Source of the DNA: a virus
Length of the DNA stretch: 58,092 bases
Direction: 5' to 3' (one strand)
IMG/VR virus record: IMGVR_UViG_3300042924_003258
Coordinates: 1 to 58,092 of that record
The position numbers and the translations under genes are program-made. Under the pieces are notes generated by a model that had not been told where the DNA came from, made no database searches, and saw only the letters and a program-made list of their open reading frames with translations. Positions 13,878 to 20,103 of the stretch are shown one piece after another; within the stretch, counting starts at the first letter, position 1; every line of letters starts with the position of its first letter.

Positions 13878-14215
13878 GCGACACCTCCACGAGCCTTCGC
13901 GATTGCGGCGCGGGCGGCTAGAACGTCATCCCACTGGATGCCGTCAACCTGCGACGGTTCGCCGTCCACCTCGCACTCGGTTGCGTCTTTGACCAACGCC
14001 TCCAGAGCCGCCAGCAGGCACGGACTCGCGGCGATGAGGCGGGCGTTGGCCATGTCTTCATCGTTCGGACGGTCGCCGACAAGTTGCACTTGGCAGCACA
14101 GCCCGCGATCATCGGCAATCCGACCCTCTACGAAGAGCGAGGTTTCTTCGCGTCCGCGAAACACCTTGACATCCCAGGGCCCTTCCGTGTGCTTCGCCTG
14201 CATGTCCTTCTCCAT
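13874..14215 (-). CDS. Hypothetical HTEGPW-family protein (113 aa)
   Basis: Distant paralogue of 10856-11248: MQAKHTEGPWDVKVF, later MANARLIAASPCLLAAL. ATG at 14215 (MEKDM) has AGGAAGG nine bases upstream, and ATG at 14203 (MQAK) has AGAAGGAC; either could be used. Function unknown. Confidence 0.65.
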   Translation of the reverse strand: MEKDMQAKHTEGPWDVKVFRGREETSLFVEGRIADDRGLCCQVQLVGDRPNDEDMANARLIAASPCLLAALEALVKDATECEVDGEPSQVDGIQWDDVLAARAAIAKARGGVA

Positions 14216-14292
14216 TGCTTTCGCTACCTTCCTGTGTTGAACGTCACTGTAACCCGGTGCCATTGCTGCCAAAGCTGATGCGAGGGTTGGGG

Positions 14293-14442
14293 TCACTTGG
14301 CACCGCCTTCCGATGTTTTTTCTACTCGCTTGGGGTGCCAAAATCCGCATCGTGGGCACTTCTTGCTCTCGTTGCCCCTAACGCCCTTCCATCCGCACCT
14401 CTCGCAGACACAAACAAACTTGGGAATCCAATTGCGTCCCAT
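14293..14442 (-). CDS. Rubredoxin-like zinc-ribbon microprotein (49 aa)
   Basis: MGRNWIPKFVCVCERCGW, then KKCPRCGFWHPKRVEK. The two CxxC knuckles (CERC at 13-16 and CPRC at 29-32) are spaced like a rubredoxin or zinc ribbon. TTGGAGGCCAGTG precedes the ATG, and TGATG links it to the upstream gene. Short but well supported. Confidence 0.75.
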   Translation of the reverse strand: MGRNWIPKFVCVCERCGWKGVRGNESKKCPRCGFWHPKRVEKTSEGGAK

Positions 14443-14651
14443 CACTGGCCTCCAATCTTGCGGAGATGCTTGGGGTCTACTAATCTCTTGACGTGCGAAT
14501 CATCGACTCGCGTTATCCAGTCTTGGGGCACGGGCTGCACGCTGGCAACAAGGATGACCCACACCCTTCCGTCAGCAGACTTCTCGCCGGTCAACAGGGC
14601 TGGCCTTGGGCTTGTGCCGGGACCGTGGTTGTATTCGTGTGTGTAATTCAC
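14442..14651 (-). CDS. Hypothetical protein, GTG start (69 aa)
   Basis: GTG start after GGAGGTGTGAA, reading VNYTHEYNHGPGTSPRPALL. A beta-rich N-terminal half (RVWVILVASVQPVPQDW) is followed by a basic tail. Coupled to the lytic transglycosylase gene upstream by a GTGA overlap. Confidence 0.6.
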   Translation of the reverse strand: MNYTHEYNHGPGTSPRPALLTGEKSADGRVWVILVASVQPVPQDWITRVDDSHVKRLVDPKHLRKIGGQ

Positions 14652-15052
14652 TTCACACCTCCGTTCATCGCCTGATCGACCTTGCGCCAGTACGCGAGGG
14701 TTGCGGCCTTGCGGTGTCCGCGTGGGCCGCCGTTCCAGTTCCGCGCCACCTTTTCCGCGTCCCCACACTTCGCGTAGTGGTCCGAGTAGACCCGGAACAT
14801 CTCGCGCGACTTTGCGGGGTCCAGGCGGTCGGCCAAGGTGTACCGATCCTCGCCGAGAATGCGGTTCACGTCCTCGACCATGACGGGGCGAATCTGCAAG
14901 ATGCCGACAGCCTTGCCGCCGTCGCCAACCGCGTTTGCCCGCCCGCTGGATTCGACCATCTCGATTGCGGGGAGGACTCTGGCATACCGATCCGCCTTGC
15001 CCGCGCCTAGCGCGAGGAAAGCACAAACAGATAGGACTACGATGCGTTTCAT
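14648..15052 (-). CDS. Lytic transglycosylase-like endolysin with signal anchor
   Basis: Starts MKRIVVLSVCAFLALGAG, a hydrophobic N-terminus with few charges that fits a signal-arrest-release anchor or a signal peptide. It is followed by VLPAIEMVESSGRANAVGDG and KAVGILQIRPVMVEDVNRIL. Glu34 in MVESSG is the likely catalytic acid of an SLT-type lysozyme-like fold, and GILQI is the matching second motif. It would cut peptidoglycan at lysis. It is far from the holin at 36.8 kb. An alternative start at 15064 (MEKPMKRI) is weaker. Confidence 0.75.
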   Translation of the reverse strand: MKRIVVLSVCAFLALGAGKADRYARVLPAIEMVESSGRANAVGDGGKAVGILQIRPVMVEDVNRILGEDRYTLADRLDPAKSREMFRVYSDHYAKCGDAEKVARNWNGGPRGHRKAATLAYWRKVDQAMNGGVK

Positions 15053-15069
15053 GGGCTTCTCCATGACAC

Positions 15070-15103
15070 GCCCCCCGGCGAGGTAACGACTCGCGTGGGG
15101 GGC
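15070..15103 (-). promoter_or_regulatory. Strong hairpin upstream of the endolysin
   Basis: GCCCCCC pairs with GGGGGGC and an inner GCGAG pairs with CTCGC. It lies within 20 bases of the endolysin start, so it could block transcription or translation of a lysis gene early in infection. Confidence 0.5.
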
Positions 15104-15148
15104 AACCTTTTGAAACCTGCGGGTACATATCAAACCCGCAAGTAAACC

Positions 15149-15174
15149 CGCCCAGTGCGTTTAGGCAGTGGGCG
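15149..15174 (-). terminator. GC hairpin followed by GGTTTAC
   Basis: CGCCCA pairs with TGGGCG, with TGC/GCA inside. It is preceded by CCACCCCT and followed by GGTTTAC on the minus strand, the standard layout of the 3' hairpin family here. Confidence 0.55.
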
Positions 15175-15216
15175 AGGGGTGGACATGGGCCTTGACTTGG
15201 GCCTCCACATAGGCCC

Positions 15217-15495
15217 CTAGCCAACAGAAACGCCGTTTTCTTGGCTAGCCGATTCTTCCCGAACCTTGGCTAGCCAATCAGACGCCACACGATTGATGCG
15301 ACGCGCCGCCCATGCGTACACGCAGCCCCGATGCCCAAACGCGCGGCGTGGGTCGGCATCAATCCGCTCTCCAGCCCCGCCCGTGCAAGCGACATAGCCA
15401 ATAAACCCCCTATCAAACTCCCCGCCGCATCCGTCGCATGTGCCGAGTTGATCCGATCCTCGCTGGGTCTGTGCGGTGTATACGCTGAACTGCAT
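15217..15495 (-). CDS. Cys-containing hypothetical protein (92 aa)
   Basis: Starts MQFSVYTAQTQRGSDQLG after AGGGAGCAACCC. CDGCGGEFDRGFIGYVAC, together with a later HRGC, may bind one metal. The C-terminal helix (AWAARRINRVASDWLAKV) is basic. Role unknown. Confidence 0.65.
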   Translation of the reverse strand: MQFSVYTAQTQRGSDQLGTCDGCGGEFDRGFIGYVACTGGAGERIDADPRRAFGHRGCVYAWAARRINRVASDWLAKVREESASQENGVSVG

Positions 15496-15526
15496 GGGTT
15501 GCTCCCTGTAAGGAAACCTGTGCCGC

Positions 15527-15553
15527 GCCCCCGGAGCTGCAACTCGCGGGGGC
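15527..15553 (-). promoter_or_regulatory. GC hairpin in leader of 15217-15495
   Basis: GCCCCCG pairs with CGGGGGC. It is located between the palindrome at 15563-15587 and the Shine-Dalgarno. Confidence 0.45.
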
Positions 15554-15562
15554 ACTTCATTG

Positions 15563-15587
15563 AGTTGTCAAGTACGCCTTGACAACT
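15563..15587. promoter_or_regulatory. 10-bp palindrome AGTTGTCAAG/CTTGACAACT
   Basis: A perfect inverted repeat with a 5-base centre (TACGC), between the terminator-like hairpin of the upstream gene and the start of 15217-15495. It reads like a repressor operator, though as RNA it would be another hairpin. Confidence 0.5.
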
Positions 15588-15593
15588 GAAACC

Positions 15594-15619
15594 CGCCTGG
15601 CGTCGGTGGACGCGAGGCG
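15594..15619 (-). terminator. GC hairpin after 15628-15825
   Basis: CGCCT pairs with AGGCG and GCGTC with GACGC. It starts just after the stop and CCACCCCT, and ends in GGTTTC on the minus strand. Confidence 0.6.
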
Positions 15620-15627
15620 AGGGGTGG

Positions 15628-15825
15628 TCAATCACAATCAACCATGTTGATAGCCTTCTCGATCACTTCGCATATCCGGGTGTCGTGGTTTTCCGACTTT
15701 TCCGCCGACAAGTCGCGCGCCCCCTCTATCGTGACGCGCCGACCAAACAGCCGCCACTTGCCCAAGTTAGCATTGAAAACCCACACTTCGTAGTACGTTC
15801 TTGGCGTTCGCGTGAACTCAGGCAT
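15628..15825 (-). CDS. Hypothetical protein (65 aa)
   Basis: MPEFTRTPRTYYEVWVFNAN with LGKWRLFGRRVTIEGARD, a compact beta-strand-rich fold, and a C-terminal helix (ICEVIEKAINMV). TGGAGTCGCAAA precedes the start. No family recognised. Confidence 0.65.
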   Translation of the reverse strand: MPEFTRTPRTYYEVWVFNANLGKWRLFGRRVTIEGARDLSAEKSENHDTRICEVIEKAINMVDCD

Positions 15826-16057
15826 TTTGCGACTCCATTTGGCGTTGCAGCGCGTCCCATCCGTAGGGCGATGGGTTTGCGGCGACAACGCCCAGACTCC
15901 CCGCGTCCCCGCTGGCGATTATGCCCGCGTCGGCGTAGGTGTCGATCAAGCCATTGCACAAGTCCGACGCGAGCCGGAACAGCGAACACACTGCGACACA
16001 CTCCCAAGGCGACACAAGCGAACGCTTGATGCAAACCAGATACTTTTCGCGCTCCAT
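15818..16057 (-). CDS. Hypothetical protein (79 aa)
   Basis: Starts MEREKYLVCIKRSLVSPWEC after AGAGGAGCAAACG. One apolar stretch (LGVVAANP) is too short to span a membrane. Preceded by the 8-bp palindrome at 16097-16116. Confidence 0.6.
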   Translation of the reverse strand: MEREKYLVCIKRSLVSPWECVAVCSLFRLASDLCNGLIDTYADAGIIASGDAGSLGVVAANPSPYGWDALQRQMESQNA

Positions 16058-16096
16058 CGTTTGCTCCTCTGCTGCAACATTTTCCAAATCTCCGCC

Positions 16097-16116
16097 AGTT
16101 TCCGACGCCGGAAACT
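16097..16116. promoter_or_regulatory. 8-bp palindrome AGTTTCCG/CGGAAACT
   Basis: A perfect inverted repeat with a 4-base centre (ACGC), lying 40 bases upstream of the start of 15818-16057. Similar in size and place to the palindrome at 15563. Confidence 0.5.
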
Positions 16117-16135
16117 ATGGCATTCTGCGAAACCC

Positions 16136-16158
16136 GCGCCGTCCTGTGGGGAGGGCGC
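16136..16158 (-). terminator. GC hairpin after 16170-16742
   Basis: GCGCC pairs with GGCGC and TCC with GGA. It follows the stop codon and CCCCACCCCTC, and ends in GGGTTTCG. Confidence 0.6.
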
Positions 16159-16169
16159 GAGGGGTGGGG

Positions 16170-16742
16170 TTACAGTCGCTCGGTTTTATACAGCAGGGTT
16201 TCGTATTCCTCGCCCAGCAGGGCGCGCAGCCGCTTGGCTTCTGCGCCGCACGCTTCGTACGTGTCACGGGCCTTGATGCTGTCATCGCTGTAGCCGTACT
16301 CAGCCGCCCACGTAGCGAAGCAATCCGCCGCATCGAATCCGCTAGCGTCGGACGCGAGGCAATCCAGTACGTCGGCGAGGGTTGGTGCAACCGGCTCGGT
16401 GTGCCGGGCGATTACCTCCTCGCTCCAGATTGTCTTTTGCGACAAGAGCAAGTACGGCACGGGTCCGCCCGGCTTGTATTGAAACCGCTTGCGGTCGTGT
16501 TCGGAAAGCCCGTACGCTTCGATTCCGTGCTTGGGTTTCCATCGACGATGCGCACTGCCCATTGAGTATTCAACCCGCATCGTGTACCCGCGTGGGTTGG
16601 TGATGACGCATTCCCAGTGTGACGCGAACTTGTGCCAATCGTCCGTAGGCCCAGAACGCTTCGCGAGGGGTGATGCGGTCATCTTGAGGCCCAGGCGTTC
16701 GATAAACTGGTGTACGGTCGGGTTGGTATCATTCTGTGCCAT
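16170..16742 (-). CDS. Hypothetical protein (190 aa)
   Basis: Starts MAQNDTNPTVHQFIERLGLK after AAAGGCATCGTC. The N-terminal half (DDWHKFASHWECVITN, MRVEYSMGSAHRRW) and the C-terminal PTLADVLDCLASDASGFD ... KARDTYEACGAEAKRLRALL form a pattern I have seen in phage proteins of unknown function. Flanked by its own leader palindrome and 3' hairpin. Confidence 0.65.
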   Translation of the reverse strand: MAQNDTNPTVHQFIERLGLKMTASPLAKRSGPTDDWHKFASHWECVITNPRGYTMRVEYSMGSAHRRWKPKHGIEAYGLSEHDRKRFQYKPGGPVPYLLLSQKTIWSEEVIARHTEPVAPTLADVLDCLASDASGFDAADCFATWAAEYGYSDDSIKARDTYEACGAEAKRLRALLGEEYETLLYKTERL

Positions 16743-16803
16743 GACGATGCCTTTCATCGTTCGTGGTCCGGCGAGGGTTGGGGTGCTACCCAGCCCCGCC
16801 ATT

Positions 16804-16824
16804 CGGCCCACACTACGCGGGCCG
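16804..16824. promoter_or_regulatory. Palindrome CGGCCC/GGGCCG in leader of 16170-16742
   Basis: A 6-bp stem with a 9-base centre between the 3' hairpin of the upstream gene and the next start. Confidence 0.4.
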
Positions 16825-16831
16825 TGAAACC

Positions 16832-16857
16832 CGCCCCTGGCGGTTAGGCCGGGGGCG
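16832..16857 (-). terminator. GC hairpin after 16864-17100
   Basis: CGCCCC pairs with GGGGCG, with inner GG/CC. It follows the stop and CTCCCT and ends in GGTTTCAC on the minus strand. Confidence 0.6.
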
Positions 16858-16863
16858 AGGGAG

Positions 16864-17100
16864 TTAGGCCGATATCTCTGTGAACCTGATCCCGCTCCCG
16901 TTGAGGCTGCCCACTACCCACAACAGGCCGCGCCCGTTGCTATCTACAACCCGATAGGCAATGCCCGGATGAACCGCACGAATCCGATTCCCAGCCGCGC
17001 GAACGGTGCGGCGCACGTCCCTGAGCCAAACGGCAAGAGAATGCCTAGATTCATCTGAGCCGCCCTTGATACGCGAGGGTTGGATAGACTTAGTGGCCAT
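16864..17100 (-). CDS. Hypothetical basic protein (78 aa)
   Basis: MATKSIQPSRIKGGSDESRH then LAVWLRDVRRTVRAAGNRIR, a basic helix, and a beta-rich end (AYRVVDSNGRGLLWVVGSLN). TGGAGCTTACCCA precedes the start. Role unknown. Confidence 0.6.
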   Translation of the reverse strand: MATKSIQPSRIKGGSDESRHSLAVWLRDVRRTVRAAGNRIRAVHPGIAYRVVDSNGRGLLWVVGSLNGSGIRFTEISA

Positions 17101-17120
17101 TGGGTAAGCTCCAGTGGTAC

Positions 17121-17149
17121 GGGCGTTGTCGGGTGCAACCGACACGCCC
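17121..17149. promoter_or_regulatory. 11-bp palindrome with one bulge in leader of 16864
   Basis: GGGCGT and GTCGG pair with CCGAC and ACGCCC around a six-base centre, about 20 bases upstream of the start at 17100. The longest of the leader palindromes in this region. Confidence 0.5.
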
Positions 17150-17183
17150 ACTTGCGACCCCCCGCACGGCGCGAGGGAAACCG

Positions 17184-17205
17184 GCGCGGGCCTGTTGAGG
17201 CGCGC
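17184..17205 (-). terminator. GC hairpin after 17216-17590
   Basis: GCGC and GCCT pair with AGGC and GCGC around a 4-base loop, just after the stop. It is followed by CGGTTTCC on the minus strand. Confidence 0.55.
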
Positions 17206-17215
17206 GCGGGGAGGG

Positions 17216-17590
17216 TTACTTGGACTTGGCCGCGAAGTAGTTGCCCACAGCCGTATAGGGCCAGTGGGCTGGTTCGTCTTCAGAGGGGGCCGATTCCATG
17301 CCGGGGCTGTAGATGCGACCCAAGGCACACATAGCGGCGTACTCGGGCGAAGACTGGCCCGCGTGCCATTCGGTCAAGGCCCAGTACGCGCCGACGATCA
17401 AATCGGACGCGCAGCATTCCCCACCCTCGCCCAAGTAGAGCCAGGCATCGTTGTCGGATTCTTCGCCCTTGACGGCATCGGCCAATTCGATAAGGGCTTG
17501 GCACAGGTCGATGTCAGGCCCATCGGTTCGGAACAAAGACGAACGAGCGATGGTGTCAAACGCGCGAACGGTATCAGCATTGGCTTTCAT
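17216..17590 (-). CDS. Hypothetical protein (124 aa)
   Basis: Starts MKANADTVRAFDTIARSSLF after CGGGAGCAATAGCA. Acidic and helical (LCQALIELADAVKGEESDND), with ECCASDLIVGAYWALTEWHA in the centre. No known family. Confidence 0.65.
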   Translation of the reverse strand: MKANADTVRAFDTIARSSLFRTDGPDIDLCQALIELADAVKGEESDNDAWLYLGEGGECCASDLIVGAYWALTEWHAGQSSPEYAAMCALGRIYSPGMESAPSEDEPAHWPYTAVGNYFAAKSK

Positions 17591-17668
17591 TGCTATTGCT
17601 CCCGGCCCTGCAAGGCCATAACAACCCCGAAAACCCATCCGGCCCGTTGGGGCGGGAGGGGTGGTAGA

Positions 17669-17980
17669 TCAAAGACCGGCAATCTTGGCCACTACTCGCT
17701 TGGATATCCCCGAGCGATTCAACGTAAAACAACCCGACCGAATGGCCGACAACCCGCCAATGCTCCCGCCATCAGTTCCCCAAGTAGAACCCGCCTGAGT
17801 CGCAGGCAATTCCGCCAAGTATCCTCCCGCCATCATGTCGCAATCGACGAATGCCGAATTGTCGCCAGCGGGAAAACGCTTGCTAATCGTCACGATGCAT
17901 CCACGCGCCGAAACGCTGTACCCATCCCCCTTCACCTTCGCCATCCAACCCGCCAAGTCAAACATTGTCGCAGTGCCCAT
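17669..17980 (-). CDS. First gene of the leftward early region (103 aa)
   Basis: Starts MGTATMFDLAGWMAKVKGDG after AAAGGGAACGACCG, about 25 bases from the predicted transcription start at 18005. It is the first gene after the leftward promoter and so probably the first phage protein made. Beta-rich N-terminal part (SVSARGCIVTISKRF). It could be a host take-over or regulatory protein; sequence gives no proof. Confidence 0.7.
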   Translation of the reverse strand: MGTATMFDLAGWMAKVKGDGYSVSARGCIVTISKRFPAGDNSAFVDCDMMAGGYLAELPATQAGSTWGTDGGSIGGLSAIRSGCFTLNRSGISKRVVAKIAGL

Positions 17981-18012
17981 CGGTCGTTCCCTTTCGTGTT
18001 CCCCGATACACC

Positions 18013-18041
18013 AGTATATAGCACTCATCGACCAAAAGCAA
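18013..18041 (-). promoter_or_regulatory. Sigma70-type promoter firing leftward
   Basis: On the minus strand TTGCTT (18036-18041) and TATACT (18013-18018) are separated by exactly 17 bases. Start of transcription is expected near 18005, giving a short leader to the gene at 17980. This is the best host-type promoter I see in the window and would start the whole leftward programme. Confidence 0.75.
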
Positions 18042-18848
18042 GGGAACAGACAAGGAAAAACAGAAAAAACTGGAAAACTTGCACCCCAGCCACAGATTCC
18101 GCCCGTCCCCCCCTTGAATTGTTAGGTTTTCGTGCGTAGAATCATGGGACATACGGGAGATGTGAGACAACACCAGGCGCCCAGCGAGCAGGTGATGCAA
18201 CCAGAGCAGGCACGCGCAACGATGCGACCGTGCGGCGTAACGGGCAGAGCATGACGCACAGACCAACCAACCACGCGGCGAGCACTGGCGACACCAGTGC
18301 AGACACCAACCACGCGCAGGGCAAGGAGCAGAGTGAGAAAAACACTGTCAATGGCGGTAGGTGGGTGTGTGAGCGGATGGGCCAGTGGTTACGGATGGGT
18401 AGGGCCAAGCTGGCGGGGCCGGTGTGGACAGGGCTAGCCATGACAGAGAGAGAGAAGAGAGAGAGGATGGGACAGGCGAGCGACACGAACGGCAAGGTGA
18501 GTAGTGGTGAGTAGGTGAGTGGTGGTGGTGGACGCCAGCAGGAAGAGAGAAGAGAGAGGGAGTGTGTGGTGGTGGTCGGGTGACACACACACGCACGAAC
18601 GCAACCGGGTGACCAGGCTCCACCGAACGCAATGCGAACGAACGCACAAGCAAGCACGAATCCGCACAAGGAACCGCACAGATGCAACGCAACCCACGCA
18701 ACCACAAGCAGTTAGCGATGCTTGCACCGAGCATTGGACGCGGGGAACGCCGGAAAGAGAGGGGGGCCAGGGGGGGTTCCCGCGTGCGGGCCGGTTCAAT
18801 TGACCCCCACGATTGTCTAAACCAAAACGACCCCGGTCAGGAGTGGCC
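18042..18848. other. Divergent control region, T-poor on the plus strand
   Basis: No convincing gene. The plus strand is strikingly poor in T: the blocks 18241-18300, 18301-18360, 18421-18480 and 18661-18720 hold only 4-5 T each. It contains GA-rich tracts (AGAGAGAAGAGAGAG near 18450 and again near 18545), GTGAGT/GTGGTGG repeats, a GAACGCA-rich stretch (18590-18720) and G-runs at 18758-18777 bounded by GCGGGGAAC and GTTCCCGC. It may be an operator and origin region, or a transcribed RNA. Confidence 0.6.
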
Positions 18849-19058
18849 ATGAAGCGAAAGACTAGAAAGCCGCAGGAGCATCACCTTTGCCTCGGGTGCA
18901 ACGAGTTCACGAACCATCCGTCGCGCGTGTGCGTGAAGTGTGTTCGGGACGCTGACCGGCACGACTGTCTTCTGCCCGAAGAGATGAGCGACCGGGACAG
19001 GGACGCGATGGAGGCGATCAAGGGGCCGGTTGAAGGGAAACTGATTGTGGTCACCTGA
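18849..19058 (+). CDS. Zinc-ribbon small protein, first rightward gene (69 aa)
   Basis: The ATG at 18849 follows TCAGGAGTGGCC. MKRKTRKPQEHHLCLGCNEF is followed by SRVCVKCVRDADRHDC: two CxxC knuckles and a basic start, then an acidic tail. As the first gene of the only rightward cassette, opposite the early promoter, it could be a regulator of lysogeny, but it resembles no known repressor. Confidence 0.7.
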   Translation: MKRKTRKPQEHHLCLGCNEFTNHPSRVCVKCVRDADRHDCLLPEEMSDRDRDAMEAIKGPVEGKLIVVT

Positions 19059-19123
19059 AACCCTGAGATTCCGCGCAACACCACCCCCAATGCCCCGGAT
19101 AAGTAGAGAACATGGAGCAACAC

Positions 19124-19348
19124 ATGAAGTTCAACAGTCAAACCGCATACCTCGTCACGATGAAGCATCCGATGGTCGAGAACCGGGTTGAGGTTCGGGT
19201 GCTTGCGAAGGACACGGACGAGGCTGCACGATTGGCCGTACAAGCCGAAGAGTACGGGATCGGGATGCCGGGGTACTGGCAATCTGGTCGCGTCGTTGCG
19301 ATAGAGGAGATTGGGCCGGTGTACGTGCCCGTGAAGGAGCCAGCATGA
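19124..19348 (+). CDS. Hypothetical protein (74 aa)
   Basis: Start MKFNSQTAYLVTMKHP chosen because GGAG lies six bases before it; the ATG at 19112 has no such site. A beta-alpha pattern (VEVRVLAKDTDEAARLAVQA) follows. ATGA-coupled to the next gene. Confidence 0.65.
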   Translation: MKFNSQTAYLVTMKHPMVENRVEVRVLAKDTDEAARLAVQAEEYGIGMPGYWQSGRVVAIEEIGPVYVPVKEPA

Positions 19349-19605
19349 GTGACACATTCAGGATCAAGCCGCTGGTGTGGGAGAAAGAATACCGCCCCAG
19401 CGAGGCGTACACAGCGACGCCACAGCCCACGTTCTTTCGGGTCGCGGTTTGGTATTCAGACGCCCTCTCGCTTTGGGGTTGGTGCATTGATAACCGAGAT
19501 TCGATTTGGCACGCAAACGGGCTAGAGAAGACGCCTGAAGACGCCAAGGCGCGGGCCGAATCCGCCTACCGCGACCTCCTGATGGCCGCATTGGAGCCAG
19601 CATGA
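19345..19605 (+). CDS. IKPLVWE-type phage protein (86 aa)
   Basis: MSDTFRIKPLVWEKEYRP and the C-terminal EDAKARAESAYRDLLMAAL match a common small phage family with an IKPLVWE start and an Ala-rich end, function unknown. AAGGAG precedes the ATG; the stop overlaps the next start. Confidence 0.7.
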   Translation: MSDTFRIKPLVWEKEYRPSEAYTATPQPTFFRVAVWYSDALSLWGWCIDNRDSIWHANGLEKTPEDAKARAESAYRDLLMAALEPA

Positions 19606-19817
19606 ACACAACCACGACGATTTTGCCCTACGCCTGCCTCTGGCTCGTTTCCGCCCCCGCCCCCACCCTCGGCCCGGTCGAAACGAACGTCGATCCTGGG
19701 GCATTGTGGGGCAAATGGTGGGACTGGGCGTGGAGCGGGGCGAATCGCCCGTTGAGGGTGGTGGACGGTCCTACTCCACCTCCCTCCCCCGCTTCGTCAT
19801 CTTGTCCAGTTCCTTGA
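19602..19817 (+). CDS. Short Trp/Pro-rich ORF, end overlaps opposing gene
   Basis: The ATGA junction with GGAG supports the start (MNTTTTILPYACLWLVSAPA, a possible signal or anchor). The last 47 bases overlap the opposing late gene 19771-20028, and the Pro/Ser tail may be incidental. The gene may be real but is the weakest of the cassette. Confidence 0.45.
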   Translation: MNTTTTILPYACLWLVSAPAPTLGPVETNVDPGALWGKWWDWAWSGANRPLRVVDGPTPPPSPASSSCPVP

Positions 19818-20028
19818 ACCAGATTTCGCACAGCATGTCTGTGGCTTCGAGGTACTTATCGGATGTCAGGTCTGACCGCTCGAACTCGCCGATGGTCCAG
19901 TGGTCGTAGCCGGATTCGTCGCTGCTGATGACCATTGAGGTTCCGGCCTCATGGGTGATGTACGTCGCTGTCAGGCCGTACTTCTGTTGGGCGAGCGTTT
20001 CGCACTCCTCGAACGTTTCTGGGTCCAT
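19771..20028 (-). CDS. Hypothetical protein, last late gene (85 aa)
   Basis: Start MDPETFEECETLAQQKYG after CAGGAGGCCGC. Acidic and helical, with TYITHEAGTSMVISSDESGY in the middle. It closes the leftward late gene series and runs head-on into the rightward cassette. Confidence 0.65.
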   Translation of the reverse strand: MDPETFEECETLAQQKYGLTATYITHEAGTSMVISSDESGYDHWTIGEFERSDLTSDKYLEATDMLCEIWFKELDKMTKRGREVE

Positions 20029-20103
20029 GCGGCCTCCTGTCTGGTGGGGGCACAAAGCAAACACACTGCGCGATCGGGTGATCGCACCACTGGCAGGTCG
20101 GTT

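Noticed and set aside
18142-18705. 187-aa minus-strand ORF with many apolar residues
   Set aside because: The minus strand here is A-poor, so stop codons are rare in all frames (several overlapping ORFs are open) and pyrimidine-rich codons give apolar peptides by themselves. No ribosome site or motif.
18230-18803. Two plus-strand ORFs of about 94 aa
   Set aside because: Low-complexity Arg/Thr/Glu/His-rich peptides from the same skewed region; no Shine-Dalgarno and no recognisable fold.
18790-18830. TTGACC followed by TAAACC as a rightward sigma70 promoter for 18849
   Set aside because: The spacing is only about 12 bases; no good -10 box lies 16-18 bases downstream. The stretch CAATTGACCCCCACGA slightly resembles a T3-type promoter but is alone.
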